Assembly (NCBI GenBank): GCA_038209965.1
Contig: JBBQXF010000120.1
Location: forward strand, 1 to 14,386
Source: JALONO01 sp038209965
Lineage (GTDB): Bacteria > Bacteroidota > Bacteroidia > Cytophagales > Thermoflexibacteraceae
Length of the DNA stretch: 14,386 nucleotides
Reading direction: 5' to 3'
The notes under the pieces were generated by a model. The model ran no database searches. It saw nothing but the letters and a program-made list of their open reading frames with translations, and had not been told where the DNA came from. Shown piece after piece: positions 7,084 through 13,612 of this stretch. Positions within the stretch are counted from its first letter, which is position 1. Each line of letters opens with the position of its first letter. Both the position numbers and the translations under genes were made by a program.

Positions 7084-8727
7084 ATGACTTGGATCGACAT
7101 TACAGTGTTTGTGGGGTATTGTGTCCTCATTATCGGCGTGGGCCTGTGGGTCTCCCGTGATAAAGAGGGACACGAAAAAGACTCAAAAGATTATTTCTTG
7201 GCCAGTAAGGCCCTACCGTGGTGGGCCGTTGGTTCCTCGCTCATCGCCTCCAATATCTCTGCCGAGCAGTTTATTGGCATGTCTGGTTCGGGTTTTGCCA
7301 TGGGACTGGCCATTTCCAGCTACGAATGGATGGCGGCCGCCACCCTGCTGATCGTGGGCATTTTTTTCTTGCCCATTTTCCTCAAGAAGCAGATTTTCAC
7401 CATGCCCCAATTTTTGGAGGATCGCTATGATGCCCGCGTGCGCACCACCATGGCCGTGTTCTGGTTGTTGGTCTATGTTTTTGTGAACCTCACTTCGGTG
7501 CTCTACCTGGGTGCGCTCACCATCCATACCGTTTTCCCCGAAGTGAAAATGATCTGGGCCATTGCGGCGCTGGCCATTTTTGCGATCGTCTATTCCATTT
7601 ATGGTGGGCTGATGGCCGTGGCTTGGACCGATGTGGTGCAAGTGGTCTTCTTGGTGTTTGGTGGCATGGCCACCACTTACCTCGCCCTAGAACTAGTGGG
7701 CAATGGCAGCGCGTGGGACGGGATGATCCAGCTCCGCGAAAAAGCCCCAGAACATTTTCACATGATTTTTGAAAAAGGCAAAACCATGATCCCCGATGGC
7801 AAGGGCGGCACCAAAGATGCCTACATGGACTTGCCCGGCCTGAGCGTGCTCATCGGTGGGATGTGGATCACCAACCTGAGCTATTGGGGCTGCAACCAGT
7901 ACATCACCCAGCGGGCACTGGCCGCCAAAAGCTTGGACGAAGCCCAAAAAGGGATCATCTTCGCTGGTTTCCTCAAGTTGCTCATGCCGCTCATCGTGGT
8001 GGTCCCGGGGATCGCCGCCTACGTGATCGTGGAACGCGAAATCGGCGCGGGGGGGGATTTTACCACGGCCATGACCGATGCCACCTCGGGCATCATCAAG
8101 TCGGACAAGGCTTACCCCGCGCTGCTCAACTTGCTGCCCAGCGGGTTAAAGGGCTTGGCTTTTGCGGCCTTGGCGGCGGCCATTGTCTCCTCGCTGGCTT
8201 CCATGGCCAACAGCACCGCGACCATTTTTACCATGGACTTGTACAAAAACTTTATCAACAAAAATGCTTCGGAAAAAGCACTGGTCTCCACTGGCCGGAT
8301 TGTTACCTTGGTTTCTTTTGGCATTGCATCCATTGTGGCCCCTGCCTTGGCCGTTTTTGATCAAGCCTTCCAGTTTATCCAAGAATATACCGGGTTTGTT
8401 TCGCCAGGGGTGTTTGCCATTTTCTTCTTTGGCTTTTTCTGGAAACGGACCACTGCCAATGCCGCCCTGTTTGCTGCGATGGCCACCATTCCCCTCTCAG
8501 TGCTACTCCAGAAGGCGACTGACCTGCCCTTTATCGACCGGATGGGAGTGGTGTTCCTCATCATTGCGGCGGGCATGATCCTGATCAGTTTTCTTGATCC
8601 CAAGGGCAAGGACAATCCCAAGGGCATTTCATTGGACGGGGGGCTGTTCCATACCAGTCCAGGCTTCAACGCCGGGGCGGTGGCCATTGTGGGTATTTTG
8701 GCCGCCCTTTACACCGTATTTTGGTAA
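7084..8727 (+). CDS. Sodium/sugar symporter, SSS family (vSGLT-like)
   Basis: A 547-residue inner-membrane transporter of the sodium:solute symporter family with about 14 hydrophobic segments, close in sequence to Vibrio vSGLT. I chose ATG 7084; a TTG lies two codons earlier. Residues aligning by motif with the vSGLT sugar and sodium sites are kept: ASNISAEQF (N57, Q62), SYEW (E81), YWGCNQY (N271), GFLK (K298), IVSSLAS (S369/S370) and FIQEY (Q433). This supports Na+-coupled uptake of a hexose such as glucose or galactose; the exact sugar is inference. It is divergent from the CHRD gene and has its own terminator downstream. A run of eight G (8049-8056) lies inside the coding region and reads through in frame here. 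Confidence 0.93.
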   Translation: MTWIDITVFVGYCVLIIGVGLWVSRDKEGHEKDSKDYFLASKALPWWAVGSSLIASNISAEQFIGMSGSGFAMGLAISSYEWMAAATLLIVGIFFLPIFLKKQIFTMPQFLEDRYDARVRTTMAVFWLLVYVFVNLTSVLYLGALTIHTVFPEVKMIWAIAALAIFAIVYSIYGGLMAVAWTDVVQVVFLVFGGMATTYLALELVGNGSAWDGMIQLREKAPEHFHMIFEKGKTMIPDGKGGTKDAYMDLPGLSVLIGGMWITNLSYWGCNQYITQRALAAKSLDEAQKGIIFAGFLKLLMPLIVVVPGIAAYVIVEREIGAGGDFTTAMTDATSGIIKSDKAYPALLNLLPSGLKGLAFAALAAAIVSSLASMANSTATIFTMDLYKNFINKNASEKALVSTGRIVTLVSFGIASIVAPALAVFDQAFQFIQEYTGFVSPGVFAIFFFGFFWKRTTANAALFAAMATIPLSVLLQKATDLPFIDRMGVVFLIIAAGMILISFLDPKGKDNPKGISLDGGLFHTSPGFNAGAVAIVGILAALYTVFW

Positions 8728-8822
8728 CCGACTGCCGGGCGAGGTAAGACGGGCCAAAGCTCTTAGGCCAACCGATCCCTGGCTGCGAAGTTGATCCAAT
8801 TCGCCAAACCACTCATTCAGAC

Positions 8823-8862
8823 GAAAGCCCGGCCCCAGTTTTTGGGTGCTGGGCTTTCTTTT
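8823..8862 (+). terminator. Intrinsic terminator of the symporter gene
   Basis: GAAAGCCCGGC (8823-8833) pairs with GCTGGGCTTTC (8848-8858) through 11 pairs, one of them G-U. A short T-rich tail follows (8855-8862). It lies 95 bases after the symporter stop. Confidence 0.7.
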
Positions 8863-8902
8863 GGCCACCCAGATACCAAATCCCCAAATTCTATCTTGGC
8901 CC

Positions 8903-8942
8903 CAAACAACAAAAGGCCAACATCATAGGAGGTGTTGGCCTT
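8903..8942 (-). terminator. Intrinsic terminator of rplS
   Basis: A perfect 10-bp stem, AAGGCCAACA (8913-8922) against TGTTGGCCTT (8933-8942), has a 10-base loop. Read on the minus strand it is followed by the U-rich TTTTGTTGTTTGG. It starts 19 bases after the rplS stop. Confidence 0.75.
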
Positions 8943-8961
8943 GTCAATGCATATAAATGGC

Positions 8962-9318
8962 TTACTTGAGCAGTTCTTTGATCTTGGCTGCTTTGCCAGT
9001 CTTGGTGCGGATATAAAACAATTTGGCACGGCGGACAGAACCACGGCGAACCAAGTCAATTTTATCCACGCTGGGCGAAATGATCGGGAAGATCCGCTCT
9101 ACGCCGACACCGTTGGAAATTTTGCGCACGGTGAAAGTCTCACCATTGGTGCTCTTGTTGCGGCGCTGGATGACCACCCCTTGGAACTGTTGAATCCGTT
9201 CCTTGGTACCTTCGGTGATTTTTACGTGGACATTGATCGTGTCTCCAGCTTTGAACACGGGGAACTTGTCCCGCGCACCAGCAAACTCACGCTCCACCAA
9301 TTTGATTAACTCGCTCAT
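8962..9318 (-). CDS. rplS: 50S ribosomal protein L19 (bL19)
   Basis: A 118-residue ribosomal protein L19, a large-subunit protein at the 30S-50S interface. Family marks are FPVFKAGDTINVHVKI, the GTKERIQQFQGVVI block, VRKISNGVGVERIFP and the end segment RRAKLFYIRTKTGKAAKI. I start at ATG 9318 (MSELIKLVE), which gives the family's normal length; an in-frame upstream extension is not L19-like and lies across the promoter. In many bacteria rplS follows rpsP-rimM-trmD, but here it is monocistronic, with its own promoter (9366-9397) and terminator (8903-8942). Codon choice matches the neighbours. Confidence 0.97.
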   Translation of the reverse strand: MSELIKLVEREFAGARDKFPVFKAGDTINVHVKITEGTKERIQQFQGVVIQRRNKSTNGETFTVRKISNGVGVERIFPIISPSVDKIDLVRRGSVRRAKLFYIRTKTGKAAKIKELLK

Positions 9319-9365
9319 GATGCTGTATCTCTTATCGTTACTGCTTTGCTTCCAAAATAAGGGTG

Positions 9366-9397
9366 CAAATGTAGAAATTTCGCTTTCAAAAAACAAG
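9366..9397 (-). promoter_or_regulatory. Bacteroidota-type promoter of rplS
   Basis: On the minus strand, CTTG (9397-9394), 20 bases, then TACATTTG (9373-9366): a perfect -7 element at ideal spacing. Transcription would start near 9361, leaving a leader of about 43 bases before the rplS ATG. Confidence 0.65.
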
Positions 9398-9449
9398 TTG
9401 TGCCCTTAAAATTTCCTAAAGCCTTTATCATCAAGTTTATTGGCCAACA

Positions 9450-9482
9450 GTTGCCCCGGAACAAATCTTTTGATTAAATTAG
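9450..9482 (+). promoter_or_regulatory. Possible promoter of the membrane protein gene at 9516
   Basis: GTTG (9450-9453), 21 bases, then TAAATTAG (9475-9482), which differs from TAnnTTTG at one position. Expected start is near 9487, about 30 bases before ATG 9516. Confidence 0.3.
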
Positions 9483-9515
9483 CCCTCAGCATTGATTCAC
9501 TAAACCTGTACCACG

Positions 9516-9923
9516 ATGCAACAAGACAATTATGAATTTACGATCGGGCAAGAAAAAACGATCCGCCAGTTGGCCGTGCTGCTTCGCTGGGCAGGAGTTG
9601 CGTTCCTGATCCTGGGCACTTCGCTAGTGGGCATGGCCACAGCCGGTGCCTTGGCCACCCAAAAGCTGGACATTCCAATCGATTGGTCCCAGTTTGCCTA
9701 TGTTTGCTCCCAAGCGGTCATGCACCTGGTCATTGGGGCCATTATGCTCAGCGTGAGCCAATCCTTCTTTCTCGTTGCCACCACGGCGGGCCATGACATC
9801 AAACATTTGATGCAGGCCCTGGCCGGCCTGATCCGCATGAAACAAGTGCAAATTGGGCTTTTGGTGCTTGTATCGGTTTATACAATGGTCAATGTGGCCT
9901 CTCTGCTGAAAATGGTTTGGTAA
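9516..9923 (+). CDS. Hypothetical membrane protein, three helices
   Basis: A 135-residue protein that I do not recognise. It has a short polar N-terminus (MQQDNYEFTIGQEKT) and three hydrophobic stretches at about residues 22-47, 65-90 and 112-131, so it is probably an inner-membrane protein. A polar stretch around residues 91-110 (TTAGHDIKHLMQAL) joins the last two. No catalytic motif is visible. Base and codon use match neighbours, and the frame is clean with a plausible promoter, so I take it as a real gene. The SRPBCC-like gene follows after 46 bases and could be co-transcribed. Confidence 0.75.
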   Translation: MQQDNYEFTIGQEKTIRQLAVLLRWAGVAFLILGTSLVGMATAGALATQKLDIPIDWSQFAYVCSQAVMHLVIGAIMLSVSQSFFLVATTAGHDIKHLMQALAGLIRMKQVQIGLLVLVSVYTMVNVASLLKMVW

Positions 9924-9969
9924 TTGTGCCACCCTTCTTGGGCTGGTGCTACTTGACCGGCCCCGATAA

Positions 9970-10410
9970 ATGAACATATTGATCCGTACGCCCGTTGGGC
10001 AAGATTACCGCCGGGTTTGGCAAGGGTTCAACCGCGACTTGTTCAGCGCATTGGCCCCACCTTTCCCGCCAGTGCGCTTGTTGCGCTTTGATGGTTCACT
10101 CCAGGGTGATGAAGTGCACTTGGAGCTTGACTTTATCTTTTTTCGGCAAAAATGGACCAGCCTCATCACCGAGCAACGGGAAAGCCCAGCCGAGATTTAT
10201 TTTGTTGACCAAGGCATTGCCCTTCCCTTTTTTCTCAAATCTTGGCAGCACCGCCACCGGATCGTGCGCCAAGGCACGGGATCAGTCATCATTGACGACA
10301 TTACTTTCCAATCTCCCTTCTGGCTGATGGATTATTTGCTTTTTCCCACTTTGTATTTACAATTCTTGTACCGCAAACCGATTTACCGCCGTCTGTTTGG
10401 CAAACCCTAG
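9970..10410 (+). CDS. SRPBCC/START-like ligand-binding protein (tentative)
   Basis: A 146-residue protein of a type I associate with Bacteroidota small SRPBCC or polyketide-cyclase-like proteins. It begins MNILIRTPVGQDYRRVWQGF, with the beta-rich middle EVHLELDFIFFRQKWTSLI and the segment FVDQGIALPFFLKSWQHRHR. It ends in a conserved-looking aromatic stretch (DYLLFPTLYLQFLYRKP). No catalytic motif is visible. The fold assignment rests on general pattern and size and is not firm. It is expected in the cytoplasm, perhaps membrane-associated through the aromatic C-terminus. It lies 46 bases after the membrane protein gene and converges on nuoM, with about 200 bases between. Confidence 0.75.
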   Translation: MNILIRTPVGQDYRRVWQGFNRDLFSALAPPFPPVRLLRFDGSLQGDEVHLELDFIFFRQKWTSLITEQRESPAEIYFVDQGIALPFFLKSWQHRHRIVRQGTGSVIIDDITFQSPFWLMDYLLFPTLYLQFLYRKPIYRRLFGKP

Positions 10411-10425
10411 ATTCGCATTTTATTG

Positions 10426-10456
10426 CTTGATAATCAGGTAGTTAAAAATATATTTG
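10426..10456 (+). promoter_or_regulatory. Orphan Bacteroidota-type promoter facing the 3' end of nuoM
   Basis: CTTG (10426-10429), 19 bases, then TATATTTG (10449-10456): an exact -7 element at ideal spacing. No plus-strand gene follows. Transcription from near 10461 would pass a weak hairpin (ATTGT-N7-ACAAT plus T7, 10463-10485) and, if not stopped there, run antisense into nuoM. Confidence 0.4.
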
Positions 10457-10462
10457 GTCAAT

Positions 10463-10485
10463 ATTGTCGCCATAACAATTTTTTT
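10463..10485 (+). terminator. Weak hairpin with T7 tract
   Basis: ATTGT (10463-10467) and ACAAT (10475-10479) form only a 5-bp AT-rich stem, but it is followed directly by seven T. It could end transcription of the gene at 9970-10410; alternatively it stops the orphan promoter's transcript very early. Weak by stem strength. Confidence 0.25.
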
Positions 10486-10609
10486 CCACTTATTTTTCAA
10501 GAGATAGAAAATTCTTGACCAGTGGGGATGCTAGTTCGCAATGCCAAAGGTTGTTAAAATAGGCAAGTTATTGATTGTCAGTAGATATAAAGGCGGTTTC
10601 AGCAATTGG

Positions 10610-12181
10610 TCACTTGAGCCAAGCGTTTACGGTCCCCTCCGATAGTTGGAGCAACAGACCAGGGAACAGGCCAAACACCACCGCCAGCACCGCCGGAATG
10701 GCCAAGACCACCCACTCGCGGGGGGTGAGGTCGGTGAGCTGGCCGGCCAAGTTGGCTTCCCGAACCGAGAACATCCCCAAAAACAACCGCTGGAGCGTCC
10801 AGAGGAAATATCCGGCCCCGATAAGCAGCGACAACATGGCCAAGAGCGGCATCCAGACGGGCAATACCTCGGAGCGGAAGGCCCCCAAGTAAATGAACAG
10901 TTCGGCAATGAATGCCGAGAAACCGGGCAGGCCCAGCGAGGCAAAGAAAGCAATGCCCACAAAAACCGAGTAGCGCGGCATGGGGCCCATCAGCCCGCGA
11001 TAAGCCGCGATATCGAGCTGGTGGGTCCTGGAATAGAGCACTCCCGCGCACAGGAAGAGCATGGAAGAAAGCAGCCCGTGGCTGAACAATTGATAGATCA
11101 CTCCATTGATGGCTTCGGGAGTGGCAGCCGCCAAGCCCAACAGCACATAGCCCATGTGCGACACCGAAGAGTAGGCGATCATCTTTTTGAGGTTGGCCTG
11201 CCCCAAGGCGACCAAGGCCCCGTACAAGATCGAGATGACCCCCAGCAGGCCAATGGCCCAGCCAAAATGGGCCGCCGCTTCGGGAAAAACGGGATACGCG
11301 ATCCGCAACAGGCCATACGCCCCGATCTTGAGCATGATGCCCGCCAGCACCACCGACACGGGCGTGGGAGCCTCCACGTGCGCATCGGGCAGCCAAGTAT
11401 GGAAGGGCACGGCGGGCAGTTTGATGGCAAAACCCACAAACAACAGCGCAAAAGCGGCCAGCCGGGCGGGCACGCCCAGCACACTGGCCCCACTGCCCGG
11501 GGCCAGCAGTGAACCGGGCACATAATTGGCCGGATCAGCCAAGTGGAGCAGGTTAAAGGTATGCTGTCCCGCTTGGCCGGGGTCTTGGGCTGAGAGGTAC
11601 AACCCGATCATGACCACCAAGATCAGCACCGAGCCCAAAAAAGTGTAGAGGAAAAATTTGAGGGCGGCATACTCGCGCCGTGCGCCCCCCCAGATCCCGA
11701 TCAGGAAATACATGGGCAGCAGCATGAACTCAAAGAACAGAAAGAACAACAGGAAATCAAGCGCCACAAAGCACCCCATGACGGCCCCGCCCAGCAGCAA
11801 ATACAAAATGACGTAACCCTTCACTTTTTCGGCAATTTCCCAAGAGGCAATGGCCCCCAGAAACAGTACAATGCCACTCAGCAACACCAACGCAACATTG
11901 AGGCCGTCCAGCCCCAGGAAGTAGGCCACTGAGAAACTGCCCAGCGAGCCCAGATCGACGCTCAGCCAGGGGTGAAATTCCGAAAATTGCAACGCGCCGC
12001 CCGCGCCAGTCTGCGACGATTGGGCATATTGGCGGACAATGACCGCTCCGAGCAGTAGCATTGCGAAATTCGCAATGAGGTTAGCCCATTTGAATAGCTT
12101 GATTCGGTTGGCCGGAACAGCCAACAGGGCCAGTGCTGTGACGATCGGTAAAAAAATAAGGAGGGAAAGCATTCCGGGCAT
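10610..12181 (-). CDS. nuoM: NADH-quinone oxidoreductase subunit M
   Basis: A 523-residue polytopic membrane protein, one of the three antiporter-like proton-pumping subunits of respiratory complex I. Motifs identify NuoM: FFEFMLLPMYFLIGIWGG with the key Glu151, FAIKLPAVPFHTWLPDAHVEAPTP with Lys254, MLKIGAYG with Lys285, the LKKMIAYSSVSHMGY block, QLFSHGLLSSMLF, and FSAFIAE with Glu427. All conserved proton-channel charges seen in the family are kept, so the protein looks functional. Length is normal. An internal ATG at 12172 gives MLSLLIFLP, an equally good start. It is not followed by nuoN nor preceded by nuoL, so it is monocistronic here, which is unusual for a complex I gene. Confidence 0.94.
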   Translation of the reverse strand: MPGMLSLLIFLPIVTALALLAVPANRIKLFKWANLIANFAMLLLGAVIVRQYAQSSQTGAGGALQFSEFHPWLSVDLGSLGSFSVAYFLGLDGLNVALVLLSGIVLFLGAIASWEIAEKVKGYVILYLLLGGAVMGCFVALDFLLFFLFFEFMLLPMYFLIGIWGGARREYAALKFFLYTFLGSVLILVVMIGLYLSAQDPGQAGQHTFNLLHLADPANYVPGSLLAPGSGASVLGVPARLAAFALLFVGFAIKLPAVPFHTWLPDAHVEAPTPVSVVLAGIMLKIGAYGLLRIAYPVFPEAAAHFGWAIGLLGVISILYGALVALGQANLKKMIAYSSVSHMGYVLLGLAAATPEAINGVIYQLFSHGLLSSMLFLCAGVLYSRTHQLDIAAYRGLMGPMPRYSVFVGIAFFASLGLPGFSAFIAELFIYLGAFRSEVLPVWMPLLAMLSLLIGAGYFLWTLQRLFLGMFSVREANLAGQLTDLTPREWVVLAIPAVLAVVFGLFPGLLLQLSEGTVNAWLK

Positions 12182-12334
12182 GAGTGGCAGCGGTCAAGTT
12201 AGCTTACAGATAAGCAATTGATTAACAGATTGTTGCATGTAGACAAATATTCGTTTGGGCAACAGTAAACCAGTATTTGATTATACGAATTAGCAGTTAT
12301 AAAAAATGATATACAGAAAATAAAAATTTAGTGT

Positions 12335-12365
12335 ATTTTCAATAAAAAGCCGTTTTATTGAAAAT
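12335..12365. repeat. Perfect inverted repeat, 13-bp arms, 5-base loop
   Basis: ATTTTCAATAAAA (12335-12347) and TTTTATTGAAAAT (12353-12365) are exact reverse complements around AGCCG. There is no T-tract after it, so an ordinary terminator is unlikely. It sits about 155 bases upstream of the nuoM start, which would suit a protein-binding site or a cruciform. Confidence 0.8.
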
Positions 12366-12462
12366 TTGATACTTCAAAGGCTGGGCTGTTAAGTTCACTG
12401 AAATTTCATCAAAAAAAAATGAATAATTAATAAATCGAAGCGGCTATTTCTAAATCTTGCGG

Positions 12463-12494
12463 CTTGGTGTTTATGTACAGTCAATCTATATTTG
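12463..12494 (+). promoter_or_regulatory. Bacteroidota-type promoter of a candidate small RNA
   Basis: CTTG (12463-12466), 20 bases, then TATATTTG (12487-12494): a perfect -7 element with the same -33 box and spacing as the rplS promoter. Expected start is about 12499-12501. Confidence 0.55.
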
Positions 12495-12615
12495 ACAATC
12501 TAAATGAAACTGGTTTTCTCTCTAGTGAAGCCGAAAATGAAACACAACTCTACTACGATTACTTTGCAAATTACCCAAGTTTAGGAAAGTAAAAAAAACT
12601 TGACCAATTAACAAC

Positions 12616-12650
12616 AAAAAACCCTGACGGAAGCCGACAGGGTTTTCTCT
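12616..12650. terminator. Intrinsic terminator, first of two in tandem
   Basis: AAAACCCTG (12618-12626) pairs with CAGGGTTTT (12638-12646). An inner CGG/CCG pair sits beyond a single A-A mismatch, and the tail TTTTCTCT follows. On the minus strand the same hairpin is followed by TTTTTTGTTGTT, so it can also stop leftward transcription coming from the gene pair at 12802-13461. Confidence 0.85.
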
Positions 12651-12677
12651 TAGTAAATATGAAAATGAAAACAACTA

Positions 12678-12741
12678 AGCTAATAACGCCCAATCTCCCC
12701 TAAAGGTTGTGTGTTATTAGCTATTTTTTTGAATTTTTTTT
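12678..12741 (+). terminator. Intrinsic terminator, second of two in tandem
   Basis: AGCTAATAAC (12678-12687) pairs exactly with GTTATTAGCT (12713-12722), extended inward by a G-U and a C-G pair, with a loop of about 21 bases. Two T-tracts follow (12724-12730 and 12734-12741). The direction is plus only. Confidence 0.75.
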
Positions 12742-12801
12742 AAAGCGCCTCTCCCAGTGCCCTGAAAAGCCTTTTTTGATCCTTTTTTTCCCGGCTCCGG
12801 T

Positions 12802-13146
12802 TCAAAAACCAAGGTAGTGCCAGAAAGCCCACGGGCTTCGCCGCCCTAGGTAAGTAAGATCTTGGTCGTGGGTGTAGGCTTCGCGTTCAAAACAGATCTG
12901 CCGGTAGGCGTGGTCATGGGTTTTCCAGCGGACCAAATTAACGGCATAGTGCAGCAAATAACAAAGGTAAAAAGGCAACACCAACATTTCCGCCTGTTGG
13001 CGCAAATGGATCCGCTCATGGTTGAGCAGGCGGAGGTTGGCGCGATCGCGGGGGTCTTGGAGCAGTATAAATGGGTACAAAGCCATCCCCCGGGGTGGTT
13101 GGGACAGTAGCCGAAACAGCCAAGGCCGGTCAATGATGAAATCCAC
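12802..13146 (-). CDS. Small HExxH membrane-associated protein, function unknown
   Basis: A 114-residue protein of a type widespread in Bacteroidota and usually left hypothetical. It has a zincin-like motif NHERIHLRQ (H43, E44, H47) next to a hydrophobic stretch LPFYLCYLLHYAVNLV (about 57-72). About 40 residues after the first His comes FEREAY (E87, E89), which resembles the third-ligand region of gluzincin peptidases such as M48 and M56. Metal binding is therefore plausible, but the protein is much shorter than a normal membrane peptidase and activity is unproven. I use GTG 13146, 9 bases after the stop of the upstream gene, which implies translational coupling; the next ATG would lose 20 residues. 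It is the second gene of a two-gene unit. Confidence 0.78.
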   Translation of the reverse strand: MDFIIDRPWLFRLLSQPPRGMALYPFILLQDPRDRANLRLLNHERIHLRQQAEMLVLPFYLCYLLHYAVNLVRWKTHDHAYRQICFEREAYTHDQDLTYLGRRSPWAFWHYLGF

Positions 13147-13155
13147 CAGCGATGA

Positions 13156-13461
13156 TCAGTTGAGCGAAAAAGAAGGAATCACCTTGGTGGCCGAATTGTG
13201 GAAGGTCAGGGGGAAAATCCGCGCCTGCATGTAACGGCTCAAGGGCAAATTGCCAATGAGCTGCATCACCTCCAGCTCCGATTCGGCGTTGACGATGGCC
13301 CATAACCGGCCGTTTTCCAACGAAAGCGAATAGGACACCAATCGCTCAGTGGCAAACAACTTGGCCACTTGGGCCCGCTGCTCGGGAATGAGCCGGGAAA
13401 AATCGTCCCCAATGGTTTGAGGAAGGGTAAAACTCACCATAAACTGTTGATAGTCGGCCAT
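13156..13461 (-). CDS. Muconolactone isomerase-like small protein
   Basis: A 101-residue protein with the pattern of the muconolactone delta-isomerase family, a ferredoxin-like alpha/beta fold that forms oligomers. It begins with the strand FMVSFTLP, then has a helix with RAQVAKLFATERLVSYSL, the strand LWAIVNAES, and ELEVMQLIGNLPLSRYM. It ends with ARIFPLTFHN, which matches the family's LPL--YM---V-PL--H ending. No catechol-pathway genes are nearby, so the true function is likely different, and many such relatives are uncharacterised. It is first in a two-gene unit with the HExxH protein (9-base gap) and divergent from the ABC transporter gene. Confidence 0.78.
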   Translation of the reverse strand: MADYQQFMVSFTLPQTIGDDFSRLIPEQRAQVAKLFATERLVSYSLSLENGRLWAIVNAESELEVMQLIGNLPLSRYMQARIFPLTFHNSATKVIPSFSLN

Positions 13462-13526
13462 TTCAAATCATTGTGGGTGTTAAAAAACATTGCCTTGCGA
13501 CAATCTTACAACTTTAAACTAAATTT

Positions 13527-13534
13527 CAAACTTA
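13527..13534 (-). promoter_or_regulatory. Possible -7 element for the isomerase-like gene pair
   Basis: On the minus strand TAAGTTTG fits TAnnTTTG exactly, placing the transcription start near 13522, about 60 bases before ATG 13461. No good TTG -33 box was found at the usual distance, so confidence is low. Confidence 0.35.
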
Positions 13535-13612
13535 TTAGTTTGTTCGATCCCTTAAATTGCGTTAAAATGTCAGTTGGTTTTTGCGCCCTGTCCCATCTTC
13601 ATTCCGTCCCCA

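Larger units (their letters stand above)
12500..12741 (+). ncRNA. Candidate small RNA gene with tandem terminators
   Basis: A strong promoter (12463-12494) and two terminators (12616-12650 and 12678-12741) frame a transcript of about 150 or 240 bases with no annotated gene on this strand. I do not recognise any RNA family. A 26-codon frame (ATG 12504 to TAG 12584, basic, starting MKLVFSL) begins almost at the predicted transcription start, so a tiny leaderless peptide gene is an alternative. Promoter and terminators are seen in the sequence; that they form one gene is inference. Confidence 0.4.
12182..12801. other. AT-rich non-coding interval upstream of nuoM
   Basis: About 620 bases clearly richer in A and T than the flanking genes, with dense stops in all frames. 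It holds a 31-base palindrome (12335-12365), a 10-bp perfect palindrome TGAAATTTCA (12399-12408), an excellent plus-strand promoter (12463-12494), and two terminator hairpins (12616-12650, 12678-12741). Pairs of T-tracts (12724-12730, 12734-12741; 12772-12777, 12783-12789) repeat at about 10-11 bases. I see no protein remnant and no known RNA family. A clear nuoM promoter was not found. Confidence 0.7.

Noticed and set aside
6886..7173. N-terminal extension of the CHRD gene to 7173
   Set aside because: It lacks a signal, crosses the predicted promoter and overlaps the symporter start; the lipoprotein signal fixes the start at 6885.
10575..10892. Plus-strand 105-codon frame starting in the gap and running opposite nuoM
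   Set aside because: Mostly antisense to well-conserved nuoM sequence; no family resemblance.
12473..12592. 39-codon frame starting MYSQSIFDN
   Set aside because: The strong -7 element (12487-12494) lies inside it, downstream of the ATG, so the promoter's transcript would lack the start codon; no resemblance to a known protein.
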